The notes under the pieces are model-generated. The model saw nothing but the letters and a program-made list of their open reading frames with translations. It searched no databases and was not told where the DNA came from. A program made the translations under genes and the position numbers. From the IMG/VR virus record IMGVR_UViG_3300025151_000295, positions 1 to 24,341 of that record: a stretch of 24,341 nt of DNA. The stretch is one strand, 5' to 3'. This stretch comes from a virus. The number at the start of each line of letters is the position of its first letter. Within the stretch, counting starts at the first letter, position 1. This document shows positions 1 through 8,277 of this stretch, piece by piece.

Positions 1-1
1 C

Positions 2-3000
2 AATGAAAGTTCTGTAACTCAGACCGCCGTCAACGACTCTTTCACAAACGGCAGCGCTTTGGCCCGACTTTTTACTGAAGATATCGGTTATGGTTTGCAG
101 TCAAACAGCATTGAGATCCCAGATTTAATTATAAGGGGGATTGAATTTACATCGACTGTAGACCTATCTAACACCAAGTTGAGCATAACATGCGCGGCTC
201 AAGGTAAGCATACCGATTCCCTAGATAACTTAGGCAGGCTGATAGGGTTTGGCGATAATACTAACGCGTCTCTATTCGAGTACGAGGGCGGTGATGCAGC
301 GGTAAAAACGTCACAAGGGGTGCAGACATACGTAATAGACACCTCTGCCACGGGGTATGAGATTGACACGTTTGGTGCAGGGTCGTTGAATTGGGCGGCT
401 GTGAAACATGTCATACACGGATGGAAACCTTTTTCATATTCTGGCCAATATGTTTATGTTGGTGCGCTGTATAATTTGGGCGTAATGGAGATGTTAGGCG
501 GTAGTACTACGTTTCCATGTTCGTTTGTTGACGCAGCGGCAGCAGTGTCGGCTGGTGCTTTAAATACAATATCGAATCAGATTGGACAATCCGGTTCACA
601 GTTTTTCTCGGTGCAAGATATCGCTATTGGTGACGGTGCGGATGACATTTACTGGAATTCTCAATATGAATCCATCGAGTTCCCGCCTGCTTATAATTAT
701 GCAAATGGCGTTGTACAGGTTCAAGCCGACGCCGGAGCATACGAGCTATCGATAAATGTGACGGCTGGTTCTACGGTTACCATGGATACAACAACCATAA
801 ATATGGGTAACTATCATAAATTCACGATAAAGGCGACAACAAGCACATCCGCGTCTTATAGCTTCGCTGGAGCTACAATTCTAAATGCTGACCCCACTTT
901 AAACGATATCGGCGCGGCAATTAGTAGCCTGACGTTTTCTGGCTGTAAAGAGATCGTTAAAAACAGTTGTGATTTAAGAGGTGGTGGATGTGTTTTAGAT
1001 GCTTGCGTGGATACGTATTGTGTCACTGTTACAACTCAAGCAGAGTTCGAGGACTTAAAAAACGTAAGTTTCACCAATAATAACTATTCGATACGGATCA
1101 CAGGGAACCACGGTGGAGCTACCTGGAGTTTATCAGGAGCTACTGTAAGCGGTGGTACAGGATCGTATGACATACGATATGAAGGTACAGGTACTTTAAC
1201 GGTAGAAGCGGATTCAGGGAGTGGGTGGACTCAAGTTAGAGCTGAAGCAACGGTTGGGACTCTGACAATATCAGCGCCTACCTTATCACTTACTGTTAAC
1301 TCTTCGGAAGCAAGCTCTGATATCAAGATCTTTGATACCAACACTCAGACGATTGAGGCAAGCACTACGGGAACAACTGTTAACACGACCGCTACAGGCA
1401 CGTATGACTGGACAGTACAAAAGGCTGGATTCTTACCGCAAAGAGGAACAGGTGTAGCATTAAGCGGCTCTAGCGTAACGGTAGACGTAACATTAGTTGC
1501 TGATCCTGTTTACTCATCAAGTCATGGGTTAACGTTTACGACTGATTACAGCTATAATGCGTCAACACGTGTAATGACAATCGTAGCGAATCAAGAAGGC
1601 CGAGACCTTTATTCTGCATTGATAGATGATTTTATCTCGGAAACCTCTTTGAGGAACTGCCCTTTTCCTTTAGTCGCGGTCGGTCCTGATCGGATAGATT
1701 TTGCGGCCGTTGGGTATTACAACACAGCTACTACCGTAGGAGCCACGATAGATAGCGGTGATATCCAATTTTGGAAAGGCGCAGGGATGGAGTGGGAGCA
1801 CGACACAACCGGCAATCCGACTAAAAAATACTATAGCATTAAATCTGCCAACACGTTACAAACTGGTTCAGTTGTTGGTTATACGCAGGTTAATAACGGC
1901 ACCCCTTCAGCGGCAACATTAGTTAGTGATAAGGTAAATGAGGTTATTCAGTTCTTTGAAGACACAAATGGGGACGGTACGCCAGACTACAACTATACCG
2001 GGCACCTACTATTTAAAGGCTTTAAGACTGGATATTATCAAGCAAGGTGGGATGTAATAAACGACTCGGGGGTGAGTACGTTAGAGCCATACGAGTACAC
2101 CATCAACCTGTTACAAGACGCTATAGCAGGGACAACGGGCGATCAGTCTATAACGATAACAACTCTAACAGATCATACGTCTAGTCCTAAAGTTGTTGGT
2201 AGCAAGAACTTCGATTATGAATTAGTAGACCCTGGAACTAATACGGCTGAGAACCTCTTATCTCAGTTTAACTATGATGTGTTTAATACGGTAAATACGT
2301 CAATCAGCGGGACTCTCTACACGTCTTATAAGGCGTTTGATCTACCTGATCTAATCATTGAGGCAGGCGCAAACTACGAAACAGAGCGGGGATATTTTGA
2401 GGGTGATGGAGCTGTTACGGATTTAAGCGGTGTTTATCTATCGAGATCAGCAGCAGATCATCCGAATATTTCTAGATTCCAATCTAACGACGGAACCTAC
2501 TATGTACCTGCGGTGGTATCTAATATCAATGTCTCAGGGATGCCAACGGCAGGCGCTAATATTCGTTTACAGATTCACAACGAAACAGCCAAGACAGCGA
2601 GTACGTGGGCGGCAACAACGGCTTATAGTCTTGGTGATAAGGTCTTAAGATCAACGGGATTAGGTACAGAGCAAACCGCCGGTTTATACATGGTCTGTAC
2701 AACAGCAGGTACGAGCAGTGGAAGTGAGCCTACATGGGATACAACGGTAGGCAATACAACGGCTGATGGTACGGTTACCTGGACGACATACGCAATACTA
2801 TTCTACGACGCTGACCCCGCTTCAGCGAGCTATGCAGACTCTTACACGGATGGTGAGGAGTTCATAGACGGCGACACATGGCGAGTAAGATTTGCGGAGA
2901 TGAATGGAGCTACGAGCTTTAAAACATATGAAAATACCGGCTTAGTAGGTTCAACAGGGTTTTCTGTTGTCGTTTCTGTTACCGCTGATTCTGTCTATGC

Positions 3001-3895
3001 TACAAATGCTATCGATGGATCAAGCACTACGGTAACTAATAAATTCACTGCTGATTTCACTAATAATGAAATAGACCTAGACACTAATACAGATTTCAAA
3101 GGCACCGAGACTTATGCTTATTATTGCTATGAGCTAACAGAGAGTAATGGAATGTACACGATTTGGGGCGCGATGACTGCTTTAGATGAATCTAATTATC
3201 GTAATGAGGTAAGCATATTTAGCATATTCCTTGACGAAACAGCAGGCTTTGTTAAACAGACAGATTCAGTCAGGCTGTTTAGAAGTGACGGCACGCGACC
3301 AGCGCGAGACCCAACCACCGGGGGTAATGGTATAGAGGTAAACTGGAGAAATCCTGTTTATGGCTATGATGCTGGGGGCGGTGGCTTCACTGCTTCAGAT
3401 AGAGCTACACTTGACGCAGCAGCTACACAAGCAAGCGTTAATACAATTGATTCTAATGTTGACGCTATTCTATTAGATACAGCAGATATGCAACCTAAAC
3501 TCGGTACTCCGGCTAGTGACATAAGCGCAGACATTGCAGCAGTCAAAGCAGAGACAGCTCTAATTGTAGCGGATACAAACGAGCTACAGGGAGACTGGGT
3601 AGACGGTGGTAGGTTGGATCTAATATTGGATGCAAGAGCTTCACAAAGCAGTGTAGACGGCTTAAACGACATATCAGCAGCAGATGTTAACGCACAATGT
3701 GATACAGCCATAAGCGATGCCTCATTGGCTACGGCTGCTAGTGTGGCTACGGTAGATTCTAATGTTGACGCGATAAAAGCTAAGACGGATCAATTGACGT
3801 TTACTAAGGCTAATGAATTAGATACTAATATCCAGTCTGTTAACGACGTTACCGTAACGGGTACAGGTGCAGACGGGGATGAGTGGGGAGCGTAA
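2..3895 (+). CDS. Giant fibre-like virion protein, 5'-truncated by window edge
   Basis: The frame is open from base 2, so the TTG at 59 is probably not the start; about 1297 C-terminal residues are visible. The protein is rich in Thr, Ser, Gly and Ala, with beta-type sequence throughout, typical of phage fibres or capsid appendages. Visible parts (numbered from base 2) are: a five-Cys stretch at 315-340; an Ig- or carboxypeptidase-regulatory-like segment near 425-500 containing TVQKAGFLPQRG; a DTNGDGTPD calcium-loop-like motif at 654-662; a WAATTAYSLGDKV...CTTAG...EPTW...DGTVTW module at about 868-930, which recurs in phage structural proteins; and a C-terminal tail with AETALIVADTNELQGD near 1183 and two SNVDAI repeats, a tail I recognise from phage fibre/capsid-associated proteins. 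The stop overlaps the next start (TAATG). The exact role (tail fibre, head fibre or adhesin) is inferred and no enzyme motif is seen. Confidence 0.75.
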   Translation, partial: NESSVTQTAVNDSFTNGSALARLFTEDIGYGLQSNSIEIPDLIIRGIEFTSTVDLSNTKLSITCAAQGKHTDSLDNLGRLIGFGDNTNASLFEYEGGDAAVKTSQGVQTYVIDTSATGYEIDTFGAGSLNWAAVKHVIHGWKPFSYSGQYVYVGALYNLGVMEMLGGSTTFPCSFVDAAAAVSAGALNTISNQIGQSGSQFFSVQDIAIGDGADDIYWNSQYESIEFPPAYNYANGVVQVQADAGAYELSINVTAGSTVTMDTTTINMGNYHKFTIKATTSTSASYSFAGATILNADPTLNDIGAAISSLTFSGCKEIVKNSCDLRGGGCVLDACVDTYCVTVTTQAEFEDLKNVSFTNNNYSIRITGNHGGATWSLSGATVSGGTGSYDIRYEGTGTLTVEADSGSGWTQVRAEATVGTLTISAPTLSLTVNSSEASSDIKIFDTNTQTIEASTTGTTVNTTATGTYDWTVQKAGFLPQRGTGVALSGSSVTVDVTLVADPVYSSSHGLTFTTDYSYNASTRVMTIVANQEGRDLYSALIDDFISETSLRNCPFPLVAVGPDRIDFAAVGYYNTATTVGATIDSGDIQFWKGAGMEWEHDTTGNPTKKYYSIKSANTLQTGSVVGYTQVNNGTPSAATLVSDKVNEVIQFFEDTNGDGTPDYNYTGHLLFKGFKTGYYQARWDVINDSGVSTLEPYEYTINLLQDAIAGTTGDQSITITTLTDHTSSPKVVGSKNFDYELVDPGTNTAENLLSQFNYDVFNTVNTSISGTLYTSYKAFDLPDLIIEAGANYETERGYFEGDGAVTDLSGVYLSRSAADHPNISRFQSNDGTYYVPAVVSNINVSGMPTAGANIRLQIHNETAKTASTWAATTAYSLGDKVLRSTGLGTEQTAGLYMVCTTAGTSSGSEPTWDTTVGNTTADGTVTWTTYAILFYDADPASASYADSYTDGEEFIDGDTWRVRFAEMNGATSFKTYENTGLVGSTGFSVVVSVTADSVYATNAIDGSSTTVTNKFTADFTNNEIDLDTNTDFKGTETYAYYCYELTESNGMYTIWGAMTALDESNYRNEVSIFSIFLDETAGFVKQTDSVRLFRSDGTRPARDPTTGGNGIEVNWRNPVYGYDAGGGGFTASDRATLDAAATQASVNTIDSNVDAILLDTADMQPKLGTPASDISADIAAVKAETALIVADTNELQGDWVDGGRLDLILDARASQSSVDGLNDISAADVNAQCDTAISDASLATAASVATVDSNVDAIKAKTDQLTFTKANELDTNIQSVNDVTVTGTGADGDEWGA
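3449..3771 (+). repeat. Paired 17-mer in fibre C-terminus
   Basis: GATTCTAATGTTGACGC occurs at 3449-3465 and again at 3755-3771, coding for two copies of the DSNVDAI segment in the fibre tail (first followed by LLDTADMQ, second by KAKTDQLT). This marks an internal duplication of a short coiled-coil-like unit about 306 bases apart, in register with the reading frame. Confidence 0.7.
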
Positions 3896-4311
3896 TGGCT
3901 AGTTCGTGGGGGTTAAGCTGGGGCAGTTCATGGGGTGATTCGTGGGGAGCCATATCAACAGAGGTATGGACTCAACAAACCAATGATTTATCGACTTGGA
4001 CTTTAGCAGCTAATGACTCAACGAGCTGGGTTAATCAGACTGTAGACGTGACAAGCTGGACAGTTGTCGCAAATGTCAATACAATGTGGGGTGTACAGAG
4101 CGTTGATTCAACTAGTTGGACTTTGCAAAGCAATGATTCAACAAGTTGGGTAGGGCAGGCTTTAAATAGCGATACGTGGACAGTACAGAGTGATAATGGT
4201 GAGGCTTGGTCAAATGCGTCAACAGATAATACAAGTTGGAGTGATCAAGCAGACGATGCTACTGGTTGGAGTCAGCAGTCTAATGATAACACTGCTTGGA
4301 TACTACAGTAG
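3895..4311 (+). CDS. Tryptophan-decapeptide repeat protein (138 aa), unknown function
   Basis: ATG at 3895 overlaps the fibre stop codon (TAATG), implying translational coupling; an in-frame GTG at 3883 is less likely. The protein has two repeat regions. First, SWG tetrapeptide-spaced repeats place Trp at residues 5, 9, 13 and 17. Second, Trp occurs at 25, 35, 45 and so on every ten residues to 135, twelve times without a miss, with rough consensus W-T-x-Q-S-x-D-x-T-S. No signal peptide, membrane segment or catalytic motif is visible. The fibre's own C-terminus ends in EWGA, which resembles the SWG units. By position it is probably a virion or appendage-associated protein, perhaps a short beta-solenoid or an accessory to the fibre, but this is inference. 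I do not recognise a named family. Confidence 0.8.
   Translation: MASSWGLSWGSSWGDSWGAISTEVWTQQTNDLSTWTLAANDSTSWVNQTVDVTSWTVVANVNTMWGVQSVDSTSWTLQSNDSTSWVGQALNSDTWTVQSDNGEAWSNASTDNTSWSDQADDATGWSQQSNDNTAWILQ
3967..4299 (+). repeat. 30-bp periodic repeat, one Trp codon per unit
   Basis: TGG codons sit at 3967, 3997, 4027, 4057, 4087, 4117, 4147, 4177, 4207, 4237, 4267 and 4297, exactly 30 bases apart. The DNA between them is only partly conserved, while the coded pattern (Trp, then Gln at +3 in most units, Asp at +6, Thr/Ser at +8/+9) is kept. That suggests an old internal duplication held by protein-level selection rather than a recent microsatellite expansion. A shorter 12-base period (TGG at 3907, 3919, 3931, 3943) precedes it. 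Confidence 0.9.
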
Positions 4312-4333
4312 TATTATTTAGTTGGAGGATAGC

Positions 4334-4630
4334 ATGCCAGCAGGCAAGAAATATGGCGGTAGAGTAAAGGGGACGCCAAACAAAAAGACACAAGGCGTTA
4401 TCGATAAACTGGCTGAACTGAAGTGTGATCCGATCGAAGGCATGGCAAAGATAGCAGAACAAGCTATGTCTGAAGGTGATTTACCATTGGCTGGTAATAT
4501 GTATAAAGAGCTAGCGCAGTATGTTGCACCGAAACGAAAAGCTATGGAGATAAGCGGCGATAAAGATGCGCCGTTAGCTATTACTCAAGTAGAGAGGACT
4601 ATAGTTGATACTCAAACGAAAGGTAGCTAG
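4334..4630 (+). CDS. Terminase small subunit-like DNA-packaging protein
   Basis: The protein has 98 residues. The ATG at 4334 is chosen because GGAGG (4324-4328) lies 5 bases upstream; the in-frame TTG at 4322 would overlap that ribosome binding site. The N-terminus is basic, with GGRVKGTPNKKTQ (about residues 7-19), followed by a helical region and a YVAPKRKAMEI segment. This is a pattern I know from small phage proteins encoded directly before large terminases, commonly annotated as small terminase subunits or packaging-associated proteins. Small terminases recognise phage DNA and regulate the TerL motor. It is shorter than P22 gp3 (162 aa), so the DNA-recognition role is inferred mostly from gene order. 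It overlaps the TerL start by 26 bases. Confidence 0.65.
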   Translation: MPAGKKYGGRVKGTPNKKTQGVIDKLAELKCDPIEGMAKIAEQAMSEGDLPLAGNMYKELAQYVAPKRKAMEISGDKDAPLAITQVERTIVDTQTKGS

Positions 4631-5891
4631 GGTTTTTCAGCCTCTTTTGGATGATGCTCGTTACAAAGGAGCTCACGGCGGAAGGGGAAGCGGGAAAAGT
4701 CATTTCTTTGCTGAGCAGCTTATTGAAGACTCGTTGTGTGAGCGTGGACTATTAAGCGTATGCATACGGGAAGTACAAAAGAGCCTTAAGGAATCGGCCT
4801 ATCGTTTGTTAACAGGCAAGCTAAAGGAATTGAATCTAGGCGAGAAAGACGGCTTCAAGATTTGGAAGGATCGGATAGAGACACCCGGAGACGGTCAGAT
4901 CATATTTCAGGGTATGCAGGATCACACGGCGGAGAGTATTAAGTCTTTAGAAGGCTTTAAGAGAGCATGGGTTGAAGAGTCACAGACGTTATCAGCTCTT
5001 TCAATGCGCCTGTTAAGGCCAACGATTAGGGCTGAGGGATCACAGATATGGTTTAGCTGGAACCCGCGAAGAAAGAATGATCCTGTTGATGAGCTGTTGA
5101 GACAAGGAGAGCCGCCTACTAATTCGGTAGTTGTACAGGCTAACTGGTCTGATAACCCCTGGTTCCCGAGTGTGTTAGAGGCTGAACGAGTAGATTGTTA
5201 TCACCAGGATCCCGATCAGTACGGGCATATATGGGATGGTGATTACATAAGCGTTGCAGAAGGCGCTTATTACGCTAAGCACTTAGCATTAGCCAGGAAA
5301 GATGGAAGGGTAGGAAGGCTTAGAGAGGATCCTTTATTGCCTTTTAAACTGTTTACGGATATCGGAGGAACAGGGGCTAAAGCGGATGCATTCGCAATGT
5401 GGGCGGCTCAATTTGTCGGAAAAGAGACAAGAGCTTTGAATTATTACGAAGTTCAAGGCCAGCCGTTACAGCACCATTTGAATTGGATGCGAGAAAGCGG
5501 CTATACTAAAGCTAATACAAAGGTTTATCTTCCACATGATGGGAGCACAAACGATAGAGTTTATGACGTTTCGTACGAATCAGCGTTTAAGCAAGCAGGC
5601 TATCAGGTAGAAGTAGTACCAAACCAAGGCAAGGGTGCGGCATCAAAAAGGATCGAAGCAGGCAGAAGAGTATTTAGTAACTGCTGGTTTGATTCTGAGA
5701 GGTGTGAAGGTGGCTTAGAAGCTTTGGGCTGGTATCATGAGAAGAAAGACGAGGCAAGGAATATAGGATTAGGTCCAGAACACGACTGGTCCTCACATGG
5801 CTCTGATGCGTTCGGATTGATGGCGATTGTTAGAGAGAGACCTACGCCAAAGTGGGATAAGATTAAATACCAAAATCAGGGGATTGTATGA
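4605..5891 (+). CDS. terL: Terminase large subunit (TerL), Terminase_3-like
   Basis: This is the ATP-driven packaging motor and headful or site-cutting nuclease that docks on the portal. It has 428 residues. The N-terminal ATPase shows a Walker A motif GGRGSGKS (25-32, Lys31), a Walker B region with WVEES (Glu124/125) and the coupling motif WFSWNP at about 145-150. The C-terminal RNase H-like nuclease shows candidate metal-binding Asp residues at 252 (FTDIGG), 312 (YLPHDGS) and 401 (SHGSDAFG). The start is TTG at 4605, with AGAGAGG (4591-4597) 7 bases upstream; no better start lies before Walker A. It begins inside the preceding gene, and its stop overlaps the next start (ATGA). Length and motif order fit the Terminase_3/PBSX-type family. 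Confidence 0.95.
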   Translation: MILKRKVARVFQPLLDDARYKGAHGGRGSGKSHFFAEQLIEDSLCERGLLSVCIREVQKSLKESAYRLLTGKLKELNLGEKDGFKIWKDRIETPGDGQIIFQGMQDHTAESIKSLEGFKRAWVEESQTLSALSMRLLRPTIRAEGSQIWFSWNPRRKNDPVDELLRQGEPPTNSVVVQANWSDNPWFPSVLEAERVDCYHQDPDQYGHIWDGDYISVAEGAYYAKHLALARKDGRVGRLREDPLLPFKLFTDIGGTGAKADAFAMWAAQFVGKETRALNYYEVQGQPLQHHLNWMRESGYTKANTKVYLPHDGSTNDRVYDVSYESAFKQAGYQVEVVPNQGKGAASKRIEAGRRVFSNCWFDSERCEGGLEALGWYHEKKDEARNIGLGPEHDWSSHGSDAFGLMAIVRERPTPKWDKIKYQNQGIV

Positions 5892-6016
5892 GCATACGAC
5901 TAACAGTAGAGGTTAACAAACTTAAAGAGCAAGTGTTAGAGCTACAAAAGCAGGTAGCAGAGCTTAAAGAGCGAAAGAAACCAGGTCCCAAACCGAAGGC
6001 TGTTGTAAATGGCTAA
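5888..6016 (+). CDS. 42-residue coiled-coil microprotein between TerL and portal
   Basis: ATG at 5888 overlaps the TerL stop (ATGA), with AGGGGA (5878-5883) just upstream. The end overlaps the portal start by 8 bases. The 42-residue product has an unbroken heptad pattern, with hydrophobic residues at L5, V9, L12, V16, L19, V23 and L26 and charged residues between. A basic, proline-rich tail (KPGPKPK) follows. This predicts a short parallel coiled coil with a nucleic-acid- or protein-binding tail. Tight coupling on both sides and the regular heptad argue for a real gene. Function is unknown; a role in terminase-portal docking or portal assembly is only a positional guess. Confidence 0.7.
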   Translation: MSIRLTVEVNKLKEQVLELQKQVAELKERKKPGPKPKAVVNG

Positions 6017-8003
6017 AATGAAAGAGCATGAACTACTAGCGATAGTAGAACAAGCAAGAGATGACGCTGTAAAGAATCAGGGGAAGTTTGTAAGCGACTC
6101 TGAGGAGTTTCTACAGTATTACCTTGGTCATCCCCTTGGTAACGAGGTAGAGGGGCAATCAAGCGTTATCAGTACCGATTGTTCACAAGTAGTTGATAGT
6201 GACATGACTTCTCTTGCTAGAATGTTTCTCGGGCCTCAAGAGGTTATGGAGTTCACGCCTCAGATTGGTTCTGAAGCTGACGTAATTGAAGCAGAGCAGA
6301 AGACTAAGTACATAAACTATCTCATAAGAGGTCAACAGGACTCATTCAGGATTATTCACGGATGGCTTAAAGATGCTCTTATACAGAAGATTAGCGTATT
6401 AAAATACGAGTATTACGAAGAGGAGAAAGTAAAGGTTAAGGAGTTCGATAACTTATCTGATGATGAGCTCATCTTATTAACCGAAGACCTGAAGAACCTT
6501 GAAGACGAGTTTGAGATTGTAGGGCGTGACCGTGACGAAACCGGCAACTACATCAAGATCGAATTAAAGAGAACAGAGAAAGGTGTACGTTACTCTAAGA
6601 TACCTCTCGAGAACTTTGTCGTTTCTCGTAACGCTACATGTAAAGATGATGCCGAGATTGTCGGAGATATTACCTTAATCTCTAAAGGCGATCTCATAGG
6701 GATGGGTTACGACGAGGAGCTTGTTAAACGTTTGCCATCCAAAGAACACAGCGTTAAGGACTCTAATTTATCAGCTGTTAGATTCCATTCAGAGGGTGGT
6801 GAGGACATATCGGAAGACGTCAAACATTGGGCATCTGAAGAGGTAGAGGTTTCTGATCTTTATATCTTAGTTGACTATGACGGCGACGGATTAGTTGAAA
6901 GAAGACGTGTAATACTTGCTGGTAATGAGATCTTGGAGAATGAGCAATTGGACCACGTTCCATATGCTCTTTTGTCTGCTGATCTGATGCCTGATTCTCT
7001 TATTGGTAGGTCATTAGTAGAGATTACTAAAAAGACTCAAGACATTAAAACGGCAATGTATAGACAGATCCTTGATAACATGTATCGTGTAAATAGTGCG
7101 CGTGTTGTCGTTAACGATATGGATACAAACATTGATGACTTACTTGTTAACAGACCGAACGGAATTGTAAGAACTAACAACCCTACTCCTGCTAATGCTG
7201 TGGCTATGCTTCAAACTCCATACATTGGGGACAAAGCTTTACAAGTGGTTCAATACGTTGACTCAGTACGTCAACAAGACACAGGTGGGATCATAGCTAA
7301 CCAGGGTTTAGACTCTGACCAACTACATAACGAGACAGCAACGCGGTTCAAGGGCGTTGAGAGAGCCGCTACAGCCAAGGTAGAGCACATAGCCAGGGTG
7401 TTTGCTGAGACAGGCTTTAAAGAGCTATACGAAGGCATGGCGTGGCTTGTGTCGCACTACCACAAAAATAAGGTTGAGATCATCTATCAGGGCGAACAGA
7501 TGATGATTGATCCTAGGTTCTGGAAGTATGACCATAGCATACGGTCTAATGTTGGATTAGCCGCGAGTACGGACGAGGCTTTAACGTCAAACTTAGGCAA
7601 TATCCTGACAGCTCTATTGTCGTTTAAAGAGCAAGGTATGACTCTTGTTGACGAGAAGAAGATATTTAATACCATGGATAAGATCATTAAATCTATGGGG
7701 ATGCATTCTTCGCAAGAGTTTGTTAATGATCCTGAGAAACCTGAACAAGTCTTAATGGCTGAGAACGAACAACTGAAGATGATGGTTGCTCAGTTACAAC
7801 AACAAGTTCAATCTAATCCTATAGCTGAAGCTGAGATGATCCGAGCGCAGGCTAAACTATCTGAAGCAGAGAACAGGCAGCAGATAGAAGCGGCTAAGAT
7901 GCTACAGAATCAGGACCAGTTCGAGCAGCAGCTAGAATATGACTATACAAAACTAGAAGTTGACGCAGCTACAGACATAATAGGGAAAGGCGTAAGTGGA
8001 TAA
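6009..8003 (+). CDS. Portal protein, P22-like
   Basis: The portal is the dodecameric ring at the packaging vertex through which DNA enters and leaves. The protein has 664 residues, close to P22 gp1 (725). Supporting motifs are VDYDGDGLVERRR near residues 288-300, a segment conserved in P22-like portals, and the stem/crown core with IANQGLDSDQLHNETATRF followed by a long helix at about 435-480. The C-terminal 110 residues are Gln/Glu/Ala-rich and strongly helical, consistent with a P22-style barrel helix. The start is ATG at 6009 with GAAGG (5995-5999) upstream; an in-frame ATG at 6018 is possible. It overlaps both neighbours by 8 bases. Confidence 0.92.
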   Translation: MAKMKEHELLAIVEQARDDAVKNQGKFVSDSEEFLQYYLGHPLGNEVEGQSSVISTDCSQVVDSDMTSLARMFLGPQEVMEFTPQIGSEADVIEAEQKTKYINYLIRGQQDSFRIIHGWLKDALIQKISVLKYEYYEEEKVKVKEFDNLSDDELILLTEDLKNLEDEFEIVGRDRDETGNYIKIELKRTEKGVRYSKIPLENFVVSRNATCKDDAEIVGDITLISKGDLIGMGYDEELVKRLPSKEHSVKDSNLSAVRFHSEGGEDISEDVKHWASEEVEVSDLYILVDYDGDGLVERRRVILAGNEILENEQLDHVPYALLSADLMPDSLIGRSLVEITKKTQDIKTAMYRQILDNMYRVNSARVVVNDMDTNIDDLLVNRPNGIVRTNNPTPANAVAMLQTPYIGDKALQVVQYVDSVRQQDTGGIIANQGLDSDQLHNETATRFKGVERAATAKVEHIARVFAETGFKELYEGMAWLVSHYHKNKVEIIYQGEQMMIDPRFWKYDHSIRSNVGLAASTDEALTSNLGNILTALLSFKEQGMTLVDEKKIFNTMDKIIKSMGMHSSQEFVNDPEKPEQVLMAENEQLKMMVAQLQQQVQSNPIAEAEMIRAQAKLSEAENRQQIEAAKMLQNQDQFEQQLEYDYTKLEVDAATDIIGKGVSG

Positions 8004-8265
8004 AGACTCAAGAAACAAGGCTCATAACTCCATTTCAAGAGCAGAAAGAGCGAGAATGATTATGCAAGACGAGATGCTACAAGAGGCATTAACGTCGATT
8101 AAAGGAGAGATTTACGCTAAGTTTCAGCGGACCAAGTACGACGAAACAGAACAGCGTGATGAATTATGGCGCAAGACGCAGGCTATTAATGCGTTTGAGT
8201 CATATTTAGAGCGAGTCATGACCGACGGGTTATTGGCTCAAGAAACTTTAAAACTTAACCAATAG
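7996..8265 (+). CDS. Small conserved phage protein between portal and scaffold
   Basis: The protein has 89 residues. It starts with GTG at 7996, inside the portal 3' end, with a purine-rich GGGAAAGG just upstream. It is predicted almost wholly helical and charged, with a central pattern of the type KFQRTKYDETEQRDELWRK. That pattern resembles small proteins often found between portal and scaffold genes in podoviruses and related phages. No function is known to me. Position suggests a role in prohead assembly, but it could also be a minor virion component. It contains no cysteine and no membrane segment. Confidence 0.75.
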   Translation: MDKDSRNKAHNSISRAERARMIMQDEMLQEALTSIKGEIYAKFQRTKYDETEQRDELWRKTQAINAFESYLERVMTDGLLAQETLKLNQ

Positions 8266-8277
8266 GAACACCCTTTT

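Noticed and set aside
59-61. TTG at 59 as start of the fibre gene
   Set aside because: The same frame is open to the left edge of the window with fibre-like residues (QTAVNDSFTNGSA), and there is no ribosome binding site before 59, so the gene is truncated rather than beginning there.
4322-4324. TTG at 4322 as start of the small terminase-like gene
   Set aside because: It overlaps the GGAGG site (4324-4328) that serves the ATG at 4334 at ideal spacing.
4280-4333. Promoter or terminator between the Trp-repeat gene and the small terminase-like gene
   Set aside because: The gap is 22 bases with only a ribosome binding site visible; no stem-loop or promoter hexamers could be supported.
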